64,000 nt of DNA from NCBI GenBank assembly GCA_937625935.1, contig OW569344.1:62001-126000 (forward strand), in the 5' to 3' direction. The stretch comes from Tetramitus jugosus (lineage: Eukaryota > Heterolobosea > Eutetramitea > Acrasida > Vahlkampfiidae). A program made the position numbers and the translations under genes. Under the pieces are notes generated by a model that saw only the letters and a program-made list of their open reading frames with translations, was not told the origin of the DNA and did no database searches. Positions 55,800 to 64,000 of the stretch are shown piece by piece (the first letter of the stretch is position 1; the number at the start of each line of letters is the position of its first letter).

Positions 55800-57191
55800 A
55801 TGACTGCTCTCCAAGAAGAACAACAGGTTCAACAAACAAAAACACAAGAGCCACTCAGGGACATTACCTCCATGGTGTCCAACTCACTTGATTGTCACTC
55901 GAACCAGGCTGCCTCCTCTTCCGCCTCTTCCTCCTCTGCTTCTTCTTCTTCTTCCATCAAGAGAAACAGAGAAGAGATCCATGCATGTGGAAGCACGAGC
56001 TGTGATCCCATGTCAGGATCTACATCTGATTCGATTGATGAAGATGAATCTCCTTTTAAGAGAATGAGAATTAGTAGTCCTCCAGTTGCAAATGCTGCTA
56101 CTGCTGTTGCTGTTGCTATGACCAATTTGACACAACAACCGCTACCACCTTGTTGGACAATGGTTGGTGCAGGTCAACATGTTGTGTATGGTGACAGTCA
56201 TCGTCAGGGTGTTGCTACGACAACTACTCCTTCTCGAATAGTAAACATGATGACAGTGTTGAACAATCGTGATGGAATGATGTTCATGAAAAATCAAAGA
56301 AATTCTAGTCCAGTAAACAGCTCTAATCATAGGCCTCGTAGTCGTAACCACTATAGATGGCTCAGTTTGGAAGCATGGTCCAGTGTGATTGAATTTTGTG
56401 ACACGAGAACATGGATTCAATTGAGTTACACGTGTCGTGCATTGCATCAATTTGTCAGAGTTCCCTACGTAGTCTCCAACAAGAGATATACCGTCAAGGA
56501 ATCAATTGACAATCAATTGACACTTCACAGATACTTGCAGATGAATCGTGGAAGATTGATCAATGTTTGGTTCACTAAACCCGATTTGGTCAATGATGAA
56601 ACCTTGTCCTTTTTGAGGGGCTCCATTGTTGAACTGGATATTCAACACTGTTCACAAGTCACTGATCAGGGAATGATGTACTTGAAGGGTACGATCCAAG
56701 TGTTGAGAATGAGTGGATGCACTGGAGTTACGGATCATGGATTGGAGAATTTGGCAGGAACGATTCGTTCATTGGACATGGACAATTGTAGTGCCATTAC
56801 AGATAACGGATTGCGACACTTGAGAGGAACCATTAAGGAATTGAGCATTGCTCAGTGTAGACACATCACTGACGCTGGGCTGGGTCATCTGAGAGGAACC
56901 ATCAAGACTTTGTCACTGTACGGTTGTCGAAGCATTACCAACTCTGGTTTGGCCTCTTTGACAGGAACAATTCAGCATTTGAATATTGCAGGATGTTTGA
57001 TCTCGGATGCTGGATTGGCTCATTTGAGTCCAACGATTCAATCACTTGACATCAGTCACTGCTCACACGTTACAGATCAAGGGTTAATCCACTTGAGAGA
57101 TTGTGTTCAAACATTAACCATGTTTAATTGTACTGGAGTCACACAACAGGGAATTGAATCGCTCAGGAATGGACCATTCATTTTCAAGTAA
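55800..57191 (+). CDS. F-box / leucine-rich-repeat protein
   Basis: 463 residues. After a low-complexity Gln/Ser-rich N terminus, an F-box-like region (RWLSLEAWSSVIEFCDTRTW ... YTCRALHQF) is followed by eight leucine-rich repeats of about 24 residues, with the pattern L(D/S)I..C..(I/V)TD.GL.HL.GTI. Such cysteine-containing LRRs are those of FBXL/AMN1 proteins, the substrate-binding part of SCF ubiquitin ligases. The repeats are close to each other in sequence. The first ATG is 55800; the frame is open upstream without Met. Confidence 0.85.
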   Translation: MTALQEEQQVQQTKTQEPLRDITSMVSNSLDCHSNQAASSSASSSSASSSSSIKRNREEIHACGSTSCDPMSGSTSDSIDEDESPFKRMRISSPPVANAATAVAVAMTNLTQQPLPPCWTMVGAGQHVVYGDSHRQGVATTTTPSRIVNMMTVLNNRDGMMFMKNQRNSSPVNSSNHRPRSRNHYRWLSLEAWSSVIEFCDTRTWIQLSYTCRALHQFVRVPYVVSNKRYTVKESIDNQLTLHRYLQMNRGRLINVWFTKPDLVNDETLSFLRGSIVELDIQHCSQVTDQGMMYLKGTIQVLRMSGCTGVTDHGLENLAGTIRSLDMDNCSAITDNGLRHLRGTIKELSIAQCRHITDAGLGHLRGTIKTLSLYGCRSITNSGLASLTGTIQHLNIAGCLISDAGLAHLSPTIQSLDISHCSHVTDQGLIHLRDCVQTLTMFNCTGVTQQGIESLRNGPFIFK

Positions 57192-57532
57192 CACGACTCG
57201 ATTGATTTCTAGAGATTGCACACGAAACTAGCTTCGTGATGACATACATCTCTTCAACATTGAGGCCTCAACGCAAGAATATTGTCACAGTTGATTTGCC
57301 TTCATGTTGTAAACAGCAATAAATTATTTATTCACACAATAAGACTTCGGAGTTATCTCTCCTTTTCTGCAGGGAATTCCTTGGAACACGGATTGAGTTT
57401 CCCGTAGTGGTGCCCAAAAATAACCTAGACAAAATCTGTTATCACATAAAAGTGGATCGTTTTTCACAACCACTATGATAGCACAACAAACAAACACAAC
57501 AAACAACAAGAAACATCTAATCCTATTTGACT
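57192..57532. other. Intergenic, nothing recognised
   Basis: Holds the 3' flank of the F-box/LRR gene with an AATAAA signal near 57320, and the CAACAAAC-rich leader of the next gene. Confidence 0.45.
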
Positions 57533-57859
57533 ATGCTCCCACCAAATCATCTGTACTCTGCTGAGATTCACAACAACACCTCCAAGGACATCTCTGTCAC
57601 TGTGACGTACGAAGATGACCAAGCTTCAGAGACAAAAACTGAGACATTGACTCCAAACAGTACCAAGCTATTTGATGTTGTCAATATCAACCGTGGTTCT
57701 TGGGAATCCGTGAGACCTATTCGTCAGATTTCTCTCCATTCCAAGGAGCATGACGTCCATGTGGATCACGTTCCTACGGTTCAGGGAGTCCACCAAAAGA
57801 AAGTGTACACCATTGAAGAGAATGAGAACAATCTTCACTTGAATGATATTTCACAATAA
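57533..57859 (+). CDS. Small beta-rich protein, first of a tandem pair
   Basis: 108 residues starting MLPPNHLYSAEIHNNTS. Alternating hydrophobic residues (ISVTVTYEDD, TKLFDVVNINRGSWESVRPI) suggest a small beta-sandwich. It aligns along its length with the product of 58046, including NxGSWESV(R/K)PI and VQGVHQKK. No signal peptide. Family not recognised. Confidence 0.65.
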   Translation: MLPPNHLYSAEIHNNTSKDISVTVTYEDDQASETKTETLTPNSTKLFDVVNINRGSWESVRPIRQISLHSKEHDVHVDHVPTVQGVHQKKVYTIEENENNLHLNDISQ

Positions 57860-58045
57860 ATTGTCCTTGTATAATTCCTTGAACGAAGAATAGAGTTTCC
57901 GTAGCTCTTCCTAAATTAGCTCACTGTTTCAACTTCTGAAGGATCTGACATAGATCTGTGTTTCTGATCAGATACAGACAAAAACAACAACAACACCCTG
58001 ATTTAACTGGTAAAGTGATATCCAACATACAACTTCTTCTTTACC

Positions 58046-58375
58046 ATGCTTCCACCAAATCAATTGTACTCGGCTGAATTTCACAACAATGCTACCAACA
58101 TGGTCAGTGTAACTGTCACATACGACGATGGACAAGGGGAAGAAACACAAAACAAGATGGTGGATACAAATGGAACTGTTCTATTTGATCGAGTCAGAGT
58201 CAACCATGGTTCTTGGGAATCTGTGAAACCAATCAAGTCCATTTCATGTCACACTTATCCCCTCCAAGGAATCAATAATTTTTCTCCCTCTGTCCAGGGA
58301 GTGCACCAGAAAAAATTGTTCAACATTGACGAGTATGATGGGGGGCTTCACTTGAACGAGGTTTCCAAAGAATAA
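58046..58375 (+). CDS. Small beta-rich protein, second of a tandem pair
   Basis: 109 residues starting MLPPNQLYSAEFHNNAT. About half of the positions match the gene at 57533, including VSVTVTYDD, HGSWESVKPIKSIS and VQGVHQKKLFNID. Same orientation, 186 bases apart, so a tandem duplicate. Function unknown. Confidence 0.65.
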   Translation: MLPPNQLYSAEFHNNATNMVSVTVTYDDGQGEETQNKMVDTNGTVLFDRVRVNHGSWESVKPIKSISCHTYPLQGINNFSPSVQGVHQKKLFNIDEYDGGLHLNEVSKE

Positions 58376-58391
58376 AATTGTAAATACCCGA

Positions 58392-58876
58392 TCACATTCC
58401 ATATTTTTGTGCATACTCGTACCACAAGTGAGTTTTATTCAGACGACTCGTAATGTAGCTATAAATTGGAAGGAATTCGAGCAACATCTTTGATTTGAAA
58501 CATGACTGTACTTCGTCAGGATTATTTCTGAAGTCGTACTTAAACACCCTATAAAATCACGGAACGTGATCTCCCGGATGAGGATGTATAGACCGTTGGC
58601 CTGAGCGTGAATTTTGTACTGGATGCTATGCTAGCCTTGTGCTTCTTCCTCCTCGTATGTTGATGATCGCTACAAACTGGTGGCTTGGGCTGCTTGCTTG
58701 GGGGCTTCCTGGTCATACTGACGGGTTTCTTATTCAAATCAAAGAGAAGTAAAACATGTAGGAAGGATATCAATCATCAAAGTGTCCAACTCTGAGTTTT
58801 AACATTGATGAGTTAAAAAAACTGGAGTGTTTACTCTTGAAGTGCGAATGAGATTGTTCACCGAGGAATCCTTCAT
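58392..58876 (-). CDS. Small basic protein, probable three-exon gene
   Basis: A spliced model gives a continuous protein: exon 1 at 58876-58835 (MKDSSVNNLIRTSR), intron 58834-58729 (GTAAAC...AAG), exon 2 from 58728 (KPVSMTRKPPSKQPKPPVCS ...), and exon 3 from 58538 to the stop at 58392 (YDFRNNPDEVQSCFKSKMLL ...). The second donor is uncertain: GT at 58593 or at 58560 both keep the frame. Exon 3 has ordinary coding character. No family recognised. Confidence 0.45.
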
Positions 58877-58922
58877 CGTTTGAATCTCTTCTGCGACGAA
58901 GGTTTTCTTGTTTTATTAATCT

Positions 58923-59804
58923 TCACTTCTTCCCCTCAGACAGCCTCTCCATGGTTGCCGCTTGGTTAAACTTTGGCAGTTCCACCTTCTGATTTAGTTG
59001 TGGCATTGCCTGATAGTAGTAGCAATGTCCCAACTTCATCCTGTCTTCGTCAATGTTCCATCGGTCGACAACCCTCGAACACAACACATGCTCCATTCTC
59101 CAATTTTCGCATGGCATCTTCAAGTATTCGTAGAGCTCTAGTGCTTGGCGTGCACTGATCCAACACTCTTCTCTTGCACCAGAACACTGTTGCACAAAGT
59201 GATGCATCATTTGGTGAACTCTGGTGACGAATTCAATGGGCGTGAGCGGCACAGTGTGAAATCGAAGTTGACGCAAATGACAATACAGTGCACGAAACTC
59301 TGTCTCACTCAATACCAATCGGTTCACTTGATCTTGAACCCATTGACACCTCTTTTCATTCTCTAATTGATACTTGGCTTGTTGTGCATGTGGATCATAT
59401 GCTGCATGTCCCTCATGCGTTGAAAATCGATAGCAAACACTGCACAATCGATTTGTGTCCGGGTGTCCATGGAACTGAGAACACCAACGACACATTTCAG
59501 CATGTGAGTCCAATTGGCTTGTCTTAGCACTTGAAGCATGTACGTTGTTGTTTTTTGAATGAAGCTTGAGTTGTATGGCTGGAATCATGGGAGTGGACGA
59601 TTGAAGCACCGTTTCATTCAATGGTTTTCCGTTGGGATCGTGAATGGAGTATTCACATGGCAATTCACATCGATACAATTGTCTACATGCCAATTGAAGG
59701 TTTTCTGTCGATAGGGGCAAGGGTACTCGAGTGATGCTAGAAAAATCGCAATTGATAATGGTAATGAGCGATTGCGAATGTTGGTTCTGCATGAGTTGAC
59801 TCAT
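58923..59804 (-). CDS. A20-type zinc-finger protein
   Basis: 293 residues. Residues about 108-130 read CRWCSQFHGHPDTNRLCSVCYR, the C-x2-C-x11-C-x2-C pattern and FxGxxxTxxLCSxCYR spacing of A20 zinc fingers, which bind ubiquitin. The N-terminal 100 residues contain beta-like segments; the rest is helical with many Tyr, His and Gln. No AN1 finger is present, unlike the common A20/AN1 stress proteins. The first ATG is 59804. Likely role in ubiquitin signalling, inferred from the finger. Confidence 0.7.
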   Translation of the reverse strand: MSQLMQNQHSQSLITIINCDFSSITRVPLPLSTENLQLACRQLYRCELPCEYSIHDPNGKPLNETVLQSSTPMIPAIQLKLHSKNNNVHASSAKTSQLDSHAEMCRWCSQFHGHPDTNRLCSVCYRFSTHEGHAAYDPHAQQAKYQLENEKRCQWVQDQVNRLVLSETEFRALYCHLRQLRFHTVPLTPIEFVTRVHQMMHHFVQQCSGAREECWISARQALELYEYLKMPCENWRMEHVLCSRVVDRWNIDEDRMKLGHCYYYQAMPQLNQKVELPKFNQAATMERLSEGKK

Positions 59805-60091
59805 CACTTGCTCTCAATTTATTATTGTTGGAATACAACAACAACGAACAAATTGGATTGCTGGAAGATGTGTGATGTTTCTCATGCAAAAATAAAATCT
59901 GAATAACTGATCATTTATTCTTGTAATCTCCCAGATGGGTATCGGAAGCAAGAATACAATATCGGTATTTTTAGTCGGGAGTTTTTGCGACAGTTCCCGC
60001 CAAGTTCCATGACCTGATCGAACATGGAACATTTGGAAGAGCTTGGAAAGTAGTCGTGTGAGCTCACAACAAACAACAAACAACAAACAAC

Positions 60092-61186
60092 ATGATTTCT
60101 GTTTTGGACCATAATACGGTATTGATTCCAGTGGAAGTCACTGCCCAAATCTTTGAGTACCTACCCACGGTTTCTCTGTTGTGCTGTGAAGGAGTATGTA
60201 AAGAATGGTATCGAATATTGAATTCGGATGAGGTGATAGCGTCTGAGACAGTGGAGCAGGAACAGAATGGTCATAGTTTAATGGTTTCATCTTTCTGGAA
60301 CAATGTCCTTCGACGAGAGTTTGCATTCGATGCACCATTGATGACTCCTCCAGTGTTGCCAACACCAAATCGAGATTACTATAAAGATGAGTTTGGGGAG
60401 TATATAGATTATGATGAAGTGGGTACTTCATATCCAGATGAAAGAACGAAAGAAGATATAATCAGGCGATGCGTTGTAACGACCATACGTCATCCGTTGG
60501 TGGTTTCGACCAAACACAAACACGTTCCCAATCTTCCCCCAAGACTGAGTCACAAGGAAGCCTGTGTCCACTGTGCCAAACTCCTTGTCCAATTCATGCC
60601 CTCTATCGACCGATGTTCCTCAATGGATGTGGACCGTTCGAAAACCATTCATATCCAAGGTGCTCAGCAAGTGGGAAAGACAATGTTGAGTCAGACGATT
60701 ACCGGAAGGAAGTCAATGTATGATGAAGCGACCACACTAGGTGTCAGAGTGCGTTTCCTGTATGTGTTTGTAGGAGATTTCGTTTACAAAGTAGGTGTTG
60801 TCGATCATGGAGGAAACGAGGGAGTGAGACCACTGGCTTCGTTCCCACTCTTGCATCGAAAGCTTAACTGCACTGTGTGTGTGTTTGCAGCTGATGATGA
60901 AGACAGCGTAAATCAGATTGAAACTCTGTACAAGCAATATCAGATCAAAGAGAGACCTGGACCCGATGAGAACACCTTTGTTGTTTTTGGTAATAAGATG
61001 GATTTACTAACAACAACCAAGGATAATCAGAGAACAAGTTACGAGCATAGACAAAAGATGGAGAAGACACTGCAGAATGCACGAGACATTTGCCAGAGAC
61101 TCAACTTGCCTCTGATACTAGGCTCTAAAAACGACAACCGTGCGGTTCATATGCTCCTGGCGCACCTATTCTGTGAATCAAACTAA
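60092..61186 (+). CDS. F-box / Ras-like GTPase fusion protein
   Basis: 364 residues. The N terminus (IPVEVTAQIFEYLPTVSLLC, then CKEWYRIL) is an F-box. After a linker the C-terminal half has all the small-GTPase motifs: G1 GAQQVGKT (190-197), G2 Thr in DEATTLGVRV, G3 DHGG (238-241), G4 NKMD (301-304) and G5 GSK (344-346). No C-terminal prenylation Cys is present (ends CESN). An F-box would link it to Skp1 and an SCF ubiquitin ligase; the GTPase part could switch it. No close named family is known to me for this order. Confidence 0.8.
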   Translation: MISVLDHNTVLIPVEVTAQIFEYLPTVSLLCCEGVCKEWYRILNSDEVIASETVEQEQNGHSLMVSSFWNNVLRREFAFDAPLMTPPVLPTPNRDYYKDEFGEYIDYDEVGTSYPDERTKEDIIRRCVVTTIRHPLVVSTKHKHVPNLPPRLSHKEACVHCAKLLVQFMPSIDRCSSMDVDRSKTIHIQGAQQVGKTMLSQTITGRKSMYDEATTLGVRVRFLYVFVGDFVYKVGVVDHGGNEGVRPLASFPLLHRKLNCTVCVFAADDEDSVNQIETLYKQYQIKERPGPDENTFVVFGNKMDLLTTTKDNQRTSYEHRQKMEKTLQNARDICQRLNLPLILGSKNDNRAVHMLLAHLFCESN

Positions 61187-61291
61187 ACAGGAATCGACAA
61201 ATCTGTCAAAAACATGTAATAAACAAATAATCTGTCAATCTATATTATATGTCTGTGTATCTATTTTGTTTATATACGGGTCGTTGTTATT

Positions 61292-62491
61292 TTATACCAT
61301 GTGATCCTCTGGTTTCGAATAATTGAAATTGTTTCCATAGCTCAACGAGGACAATGTTGGATAGTTGACACCATCGAGTGGCAAGTCACGCGTCGAAGGC
61401 AACAATGCCCACAGCATTGACCTTGGTCCAAATCCAAAGATTTGATTCAAATTGTTCTTGACGCCCACGTCGTACTCATTGATCGCAACCTTTCCTGTTC
61501 CTCTCTCCATCACCAGACGCAACTTGTTAAACTGGAATTCAATTGTGGTCTGATTGGTCGCAACGAGATAAATGTGCCAACCGAGGAATCCACTCATGGT
61601 CAATGTAATCGACCCACACAGCACCATATCAAACGTAATCCACACTTGCCACTCGTTCAACACGAATGCACTGTGCTCGATCCAATTCCACGACGCACCC
61701 ACCATCATCAACGACATGTACACGGTACAACACCACAAATACAACAAGAACAACAAGAAATAACGATGATTCTTATAGCCAACACAATTGTTGACCCATG
61801 GGCAGTGATGATCCATACGACACACACACGTATCACACACGTGACAATGATGAGCCCTCGCAGGCTTCATCTGACGACACTTTCCACAGTACTTTGAAAC
61901 GGATTTGCCCCGAATTGCAGAAACAGAGGCATTTCGTGCCTGTTCGACACTACTCTCCTCAAACTGATCCAACCACTCTCTAGGCACCGTACCAGGTGAA
62001 GTTCTCACTGTTTGAACATAATTGTACACCATGTTCAATCCGAGAAACAGTCCCATGAGCATGTGGAACACTGTTGCCATCATGTGCTTGCTTGTCATTT
62101 GTTGTTGTTTCGCCTGTGCATCATCCACATTGATTGTATCATCAATAGTCACAATGGATGATGATGTAAGAGAGGGAATGACCAGTGGCATCAACACTCT
62201 AAAATAAAAGAAAAAGTGAAAAAGAAAGAGTGCACTGGCGAATAGTACCATGGCATATCCGAATATTCTCATGCCATATTTGACGAACCAGAGCATGAGT
62301 GAACCAATGGGCGTCATTGAGAATTGATCCATTTGAGAGGAGTACTTGTGCATGAGAAGTGGTTGTTCATTCATGTCATCATCATCGTCGTCATCATCGT
62401 CAACATCATTGGCAACTACATGTTTGTTCTTGTTTTTTGTTGTTGTTGTTGTGGTTGTCTCATGGTGGTGGTGGTTGTGATGATCAGTCAT
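61292..62491 (-). CDS. DHHC palmitoyltransferase
   Basis: 399 residues with four hydrophobic segments and the zinc-binding Cys-rich domain between the second and third: [20 protein letters not shown], followed by the active-site DHHC in [13 protein letters not shown]. These enzymes attach palmitate to cytosolic Cys residues at the Golgi, ER or plasma membrane. A TTxE-like element after the last segment is seen as NQTTIEFQ. The N terminus is His/Thr/Asp-rich. The open frame extends to 62740 without ATG, so 62491 is used. Confidence 0.93.
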   Translation of the reverse strand: MTDHHNHHHHETTTTTTTKNKNKHVVANDVDDDDDDDDDMNEQPLLMHKYSSQMDQFSMTPIGSLMLWFVKYGMRIFGYAMVLFASALFLFHFFFYFRVLMPLVIPSLTSSSIVTIDDTINVDDAQAKQQQMTSKHMMATVFHMLMGLFLGLNMVYNYVQTVRTSPGTVPREWLDQFEESSVEQARNASVSAIRGKSVSKYCGKCRQMKPARAHHCHVCDTCVCRMDHHCPWVNNCVGYKNHRYFLLFLLYLWCCTVYMSLMMVGASWNWIEHSAFVLNEWQVWITFDMVLCGSITLTMSGFLGWHIYLVATNQTTIEFQFNKLRLVMERGTGKVAINEYDVGVKNNLNQIFGFGPRSMLWALLPSTRDLPLDGVNYPTLSSLSYGNNFNYSKPEDHMV

Positions 62492-62706
62492 GGTTGTTGT
62501 TACGAGTTCTTCTTCTTGGGTTTTTTGAGGTGAAAAAAGTTCAAGTTTTGGATTGGGCGCTCTCAAACCTGTGAGGTGAGAGCTCTTACGTCGACTATTC
62601 ACTTTATTTTGGGCATGTTCACTTGAGAAATTTCTTCTCCTAAAAGATTCTCTGTGGCTCAATGTGATTCGATTGGGTGAGTTGGAATGAATTCTGATTG
62701 AATACA

Positions 62707-63999
62707 CTAGGAGAACTTTTTGGCATAACGAGAAGCCCACTTCTTCATCTCATTCTCACTGTCCTTCAATCCTTCATAGTCCTTCTTGAGTTTGTCGAAT
62801 CCCAATAGATCCTTGTATCGAAGTCCCCTGTACAATATTTGTTCTCTATTCTTCTCTGCTTGATCAATCTGATGTTCGAGCTTCTCTGTTAATTGTAGGA
62901 GCTCTGAGGCCTTCTTGTTCTTCTCCAGGATCAATTTTTTCGATTCAGATGGTGTACTATTGCCCTGCGATAGTGTCAGAGTAATTGTGTTCAACCGTAA
63001 TTTCATTTCTTCTCTCTTTGATACTTGCTCAACAATCTCTTTAACATTGAGTAAATTGCTAATAAATCTACATTCCCGACTAAGTTCACTCTCGATTACT
63101 GGTATGTTGTATTCAGTGAGCATCAGTTCCTCATCAACTAACATATTTCGAACCACACTGGTCGACACAAAATCATTTCTATGCTTGAAAGATACTTCTA
63201 GGGCCTCCCAGTTGGAGAAGATCCAACTCAGTCCATTGAACATTCGATTCGACACTAAATGCATCTGCCCTACTACTGAGGCATCATTAACAATGTGAGA
63301 GAAGAATTCTTCTATAATTTGTCTTTGGTCTCGATAAGATCTTTCAAAATTTTGTTCGGCTTGTATCCATTGATCAATTTGTTTCTTCTTATTTGAGTAC
63401 TCCTTCTCAATCTGTTCATTTGACATAGGAGGATTGCTCGTTTTACTGTGAATCAGTGGTTTCTTCACACTCTTATTCACGGTTGGTATGGTTGTAGTTT
63501 TCTTCGTTACTTCTTGGTTATTAACCGCCTTCTTGTAATTGTTGTTGTTTCCTCTTGTTCCGTTGGTACGAGGAGCACTGTACTCGTTCTCCTTGTTATC
63601 GTTAGAAATTGAATAAGGATGGCTTAGAGAGGGTATGTCCAATACGCTTATATCGGGATAATTTGGTGTTTCAGGTTGGTAACTATGAATGGTTGGAGAA
63701 GTGGAAGCTTTGAGGTGAAACGACTCTGTCTGAGGAGAAGTGGGTTTGCTGTTCATTTGAGTCATATCCAATTTTGGTTCTTCTGAGCCCATATTGATCA
63801 ATTGATTGTTTTGGCAAAAGAAAGAAACCCACTGGCTAGTTTGCCTTTTGAATTCACTGTTCCAAAACTCTTGTTGCTCTTCCAACCTTATCTTCACTTG
63901 CTTCTCCAGCTCATGCTTCACCAACTTGTCAAACTCCTCTCGTACTCGACGTTGAATCTCAAATTCATTCTCAGATAGCAAATCATGTCGAATCTTATC
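62707..63999 (-). CDS. Coiled-coil protein, N terminus outside window
   Basis: The frame is open to the edge of the window, so the start is missing. The visible 430 residues begin with a charged coiled coil ([20 protein letters not shown]), continue through a Ser/Asn/Thr-rich region, and end in further predicted coiled coils ([40 protein letters not shown]). No motor or catalytic motif is seen. Cytoskeletal or scaffold role is possible but not supported beyond the coiled coils. Confidence 0.6.
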   Translation of the reverse strand, partial: DKIRHDLLSENEFEIQRRVREEFDKLVKHELEKQVKIRLEEQQEFWNSEFKRQTSQWVSFFCQNNQLINMGSEEPKLDMTQMNSKPTSPQTESFHLKASTSPTIHSYQPETPNYPDISVLDIPSLSHPYSISNDNKENEYSAPRTNGTRGNNNNYKKAVNNQEVTKKTTTIPTVNKSVKKPLIHSKTSNPPMSNEQIEKEYSNKKKQIDQWIQAEQNFERSYRDQRQIIEEFFSHIVNDASVVGQMHLVSNRMFNGLSWIFSNWEALEVSFKHRNDFVSTSVVRNMLVDEELMLTEYNIPVIESELSRECRFISNLLNVKEIVEQVSKREEMKLRLNTITLTLSQGNSTPSESKKLILEKNKKASELLQLTEKLEHQIDQAEKNREQILYRGLRYKDLLGFDKLKKDYEGLKDSENEMKKWASRYAKKFS

Positions 64000-64000
64000 G

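Overview
The window looks like nuclear DNA of a free-living heterolobosean amoeba, most like Naegleria. This rests on several things seen together: eukaryotic genes packed tightly on both strands, few and short introns, CAA/AAC-rich 5' leaders, AATAAA-type signals just after stop codons, long Gln/Asn/Ser/Asp runs, and families such as calpain, CENP-C, ubinuclein, PrimPol, F-box/LRR and DHHC proteins. The genus is an inference from composition and gene style; no rRNA or other marker is present.

Layout. 0-12.3 kb: end of a Gln/Asn-rich protein, a Bax-inhibitor-1 protein, a multispan membrane protein, a three-exon C2-calpain, a small protein, and a divergent pair of taspase-like protease and a nucleotidyltransferase/RNA-ligase-like fusion. 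12.5-28.6 kb: fatty acid elongase, ABC half-transporter with an acidic insert in its ATPase domain, a large FYR/DDT/AT-hook chromatin protein, a tandem pair of acidic proteins (one intact, one decayed), PrimPol, a thioredoxin-fold protein lacking one active-site Cys, a truncated class-3 lipase, and a kinase-like protein.

28.7-36.5 kb is an accessory island. It holds a tRNA-Gln remnant; a 1.3-kb polyadenylated retroposon with a 15-bp target-site duplication that carries only an ORF1-type protein; a diverged relative that keeps ORF1 and the start of ORF2; a structured noncoding stretch bounded by an inverted repeat; two halves of a Mutator-like transposase in opposite orientations; and a truncated PIF/Harbinger-type DDE transposase. 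Most of these are broken by frameshifts or stops.

36.5-64 kb returns to dense host genes: NmrA-like oxidoreductase, PB1/UBA adaptor, DMT transporter, old yellow enzyme, deoxyhypusine hydroxylase, a FLASH-like coiled coil, ubinuclein and CENP-C from one shared promoter, tandem small-protein pairs, DnaJ, F-box/LRR, an A20-finger protein, an F-box/small-GTPase fusion, a DHHC palmitoyltransferase and a coiled-coil protein cut by the window end.

The genes do not form one pathway. There is a loose group of chromatin/histone genes at 45.4-51.5 kb. The most unusual items are the nucleotidyltransferase/ligase fusion, the F-box/GTPase fusion and the ORF1-only retroposon.
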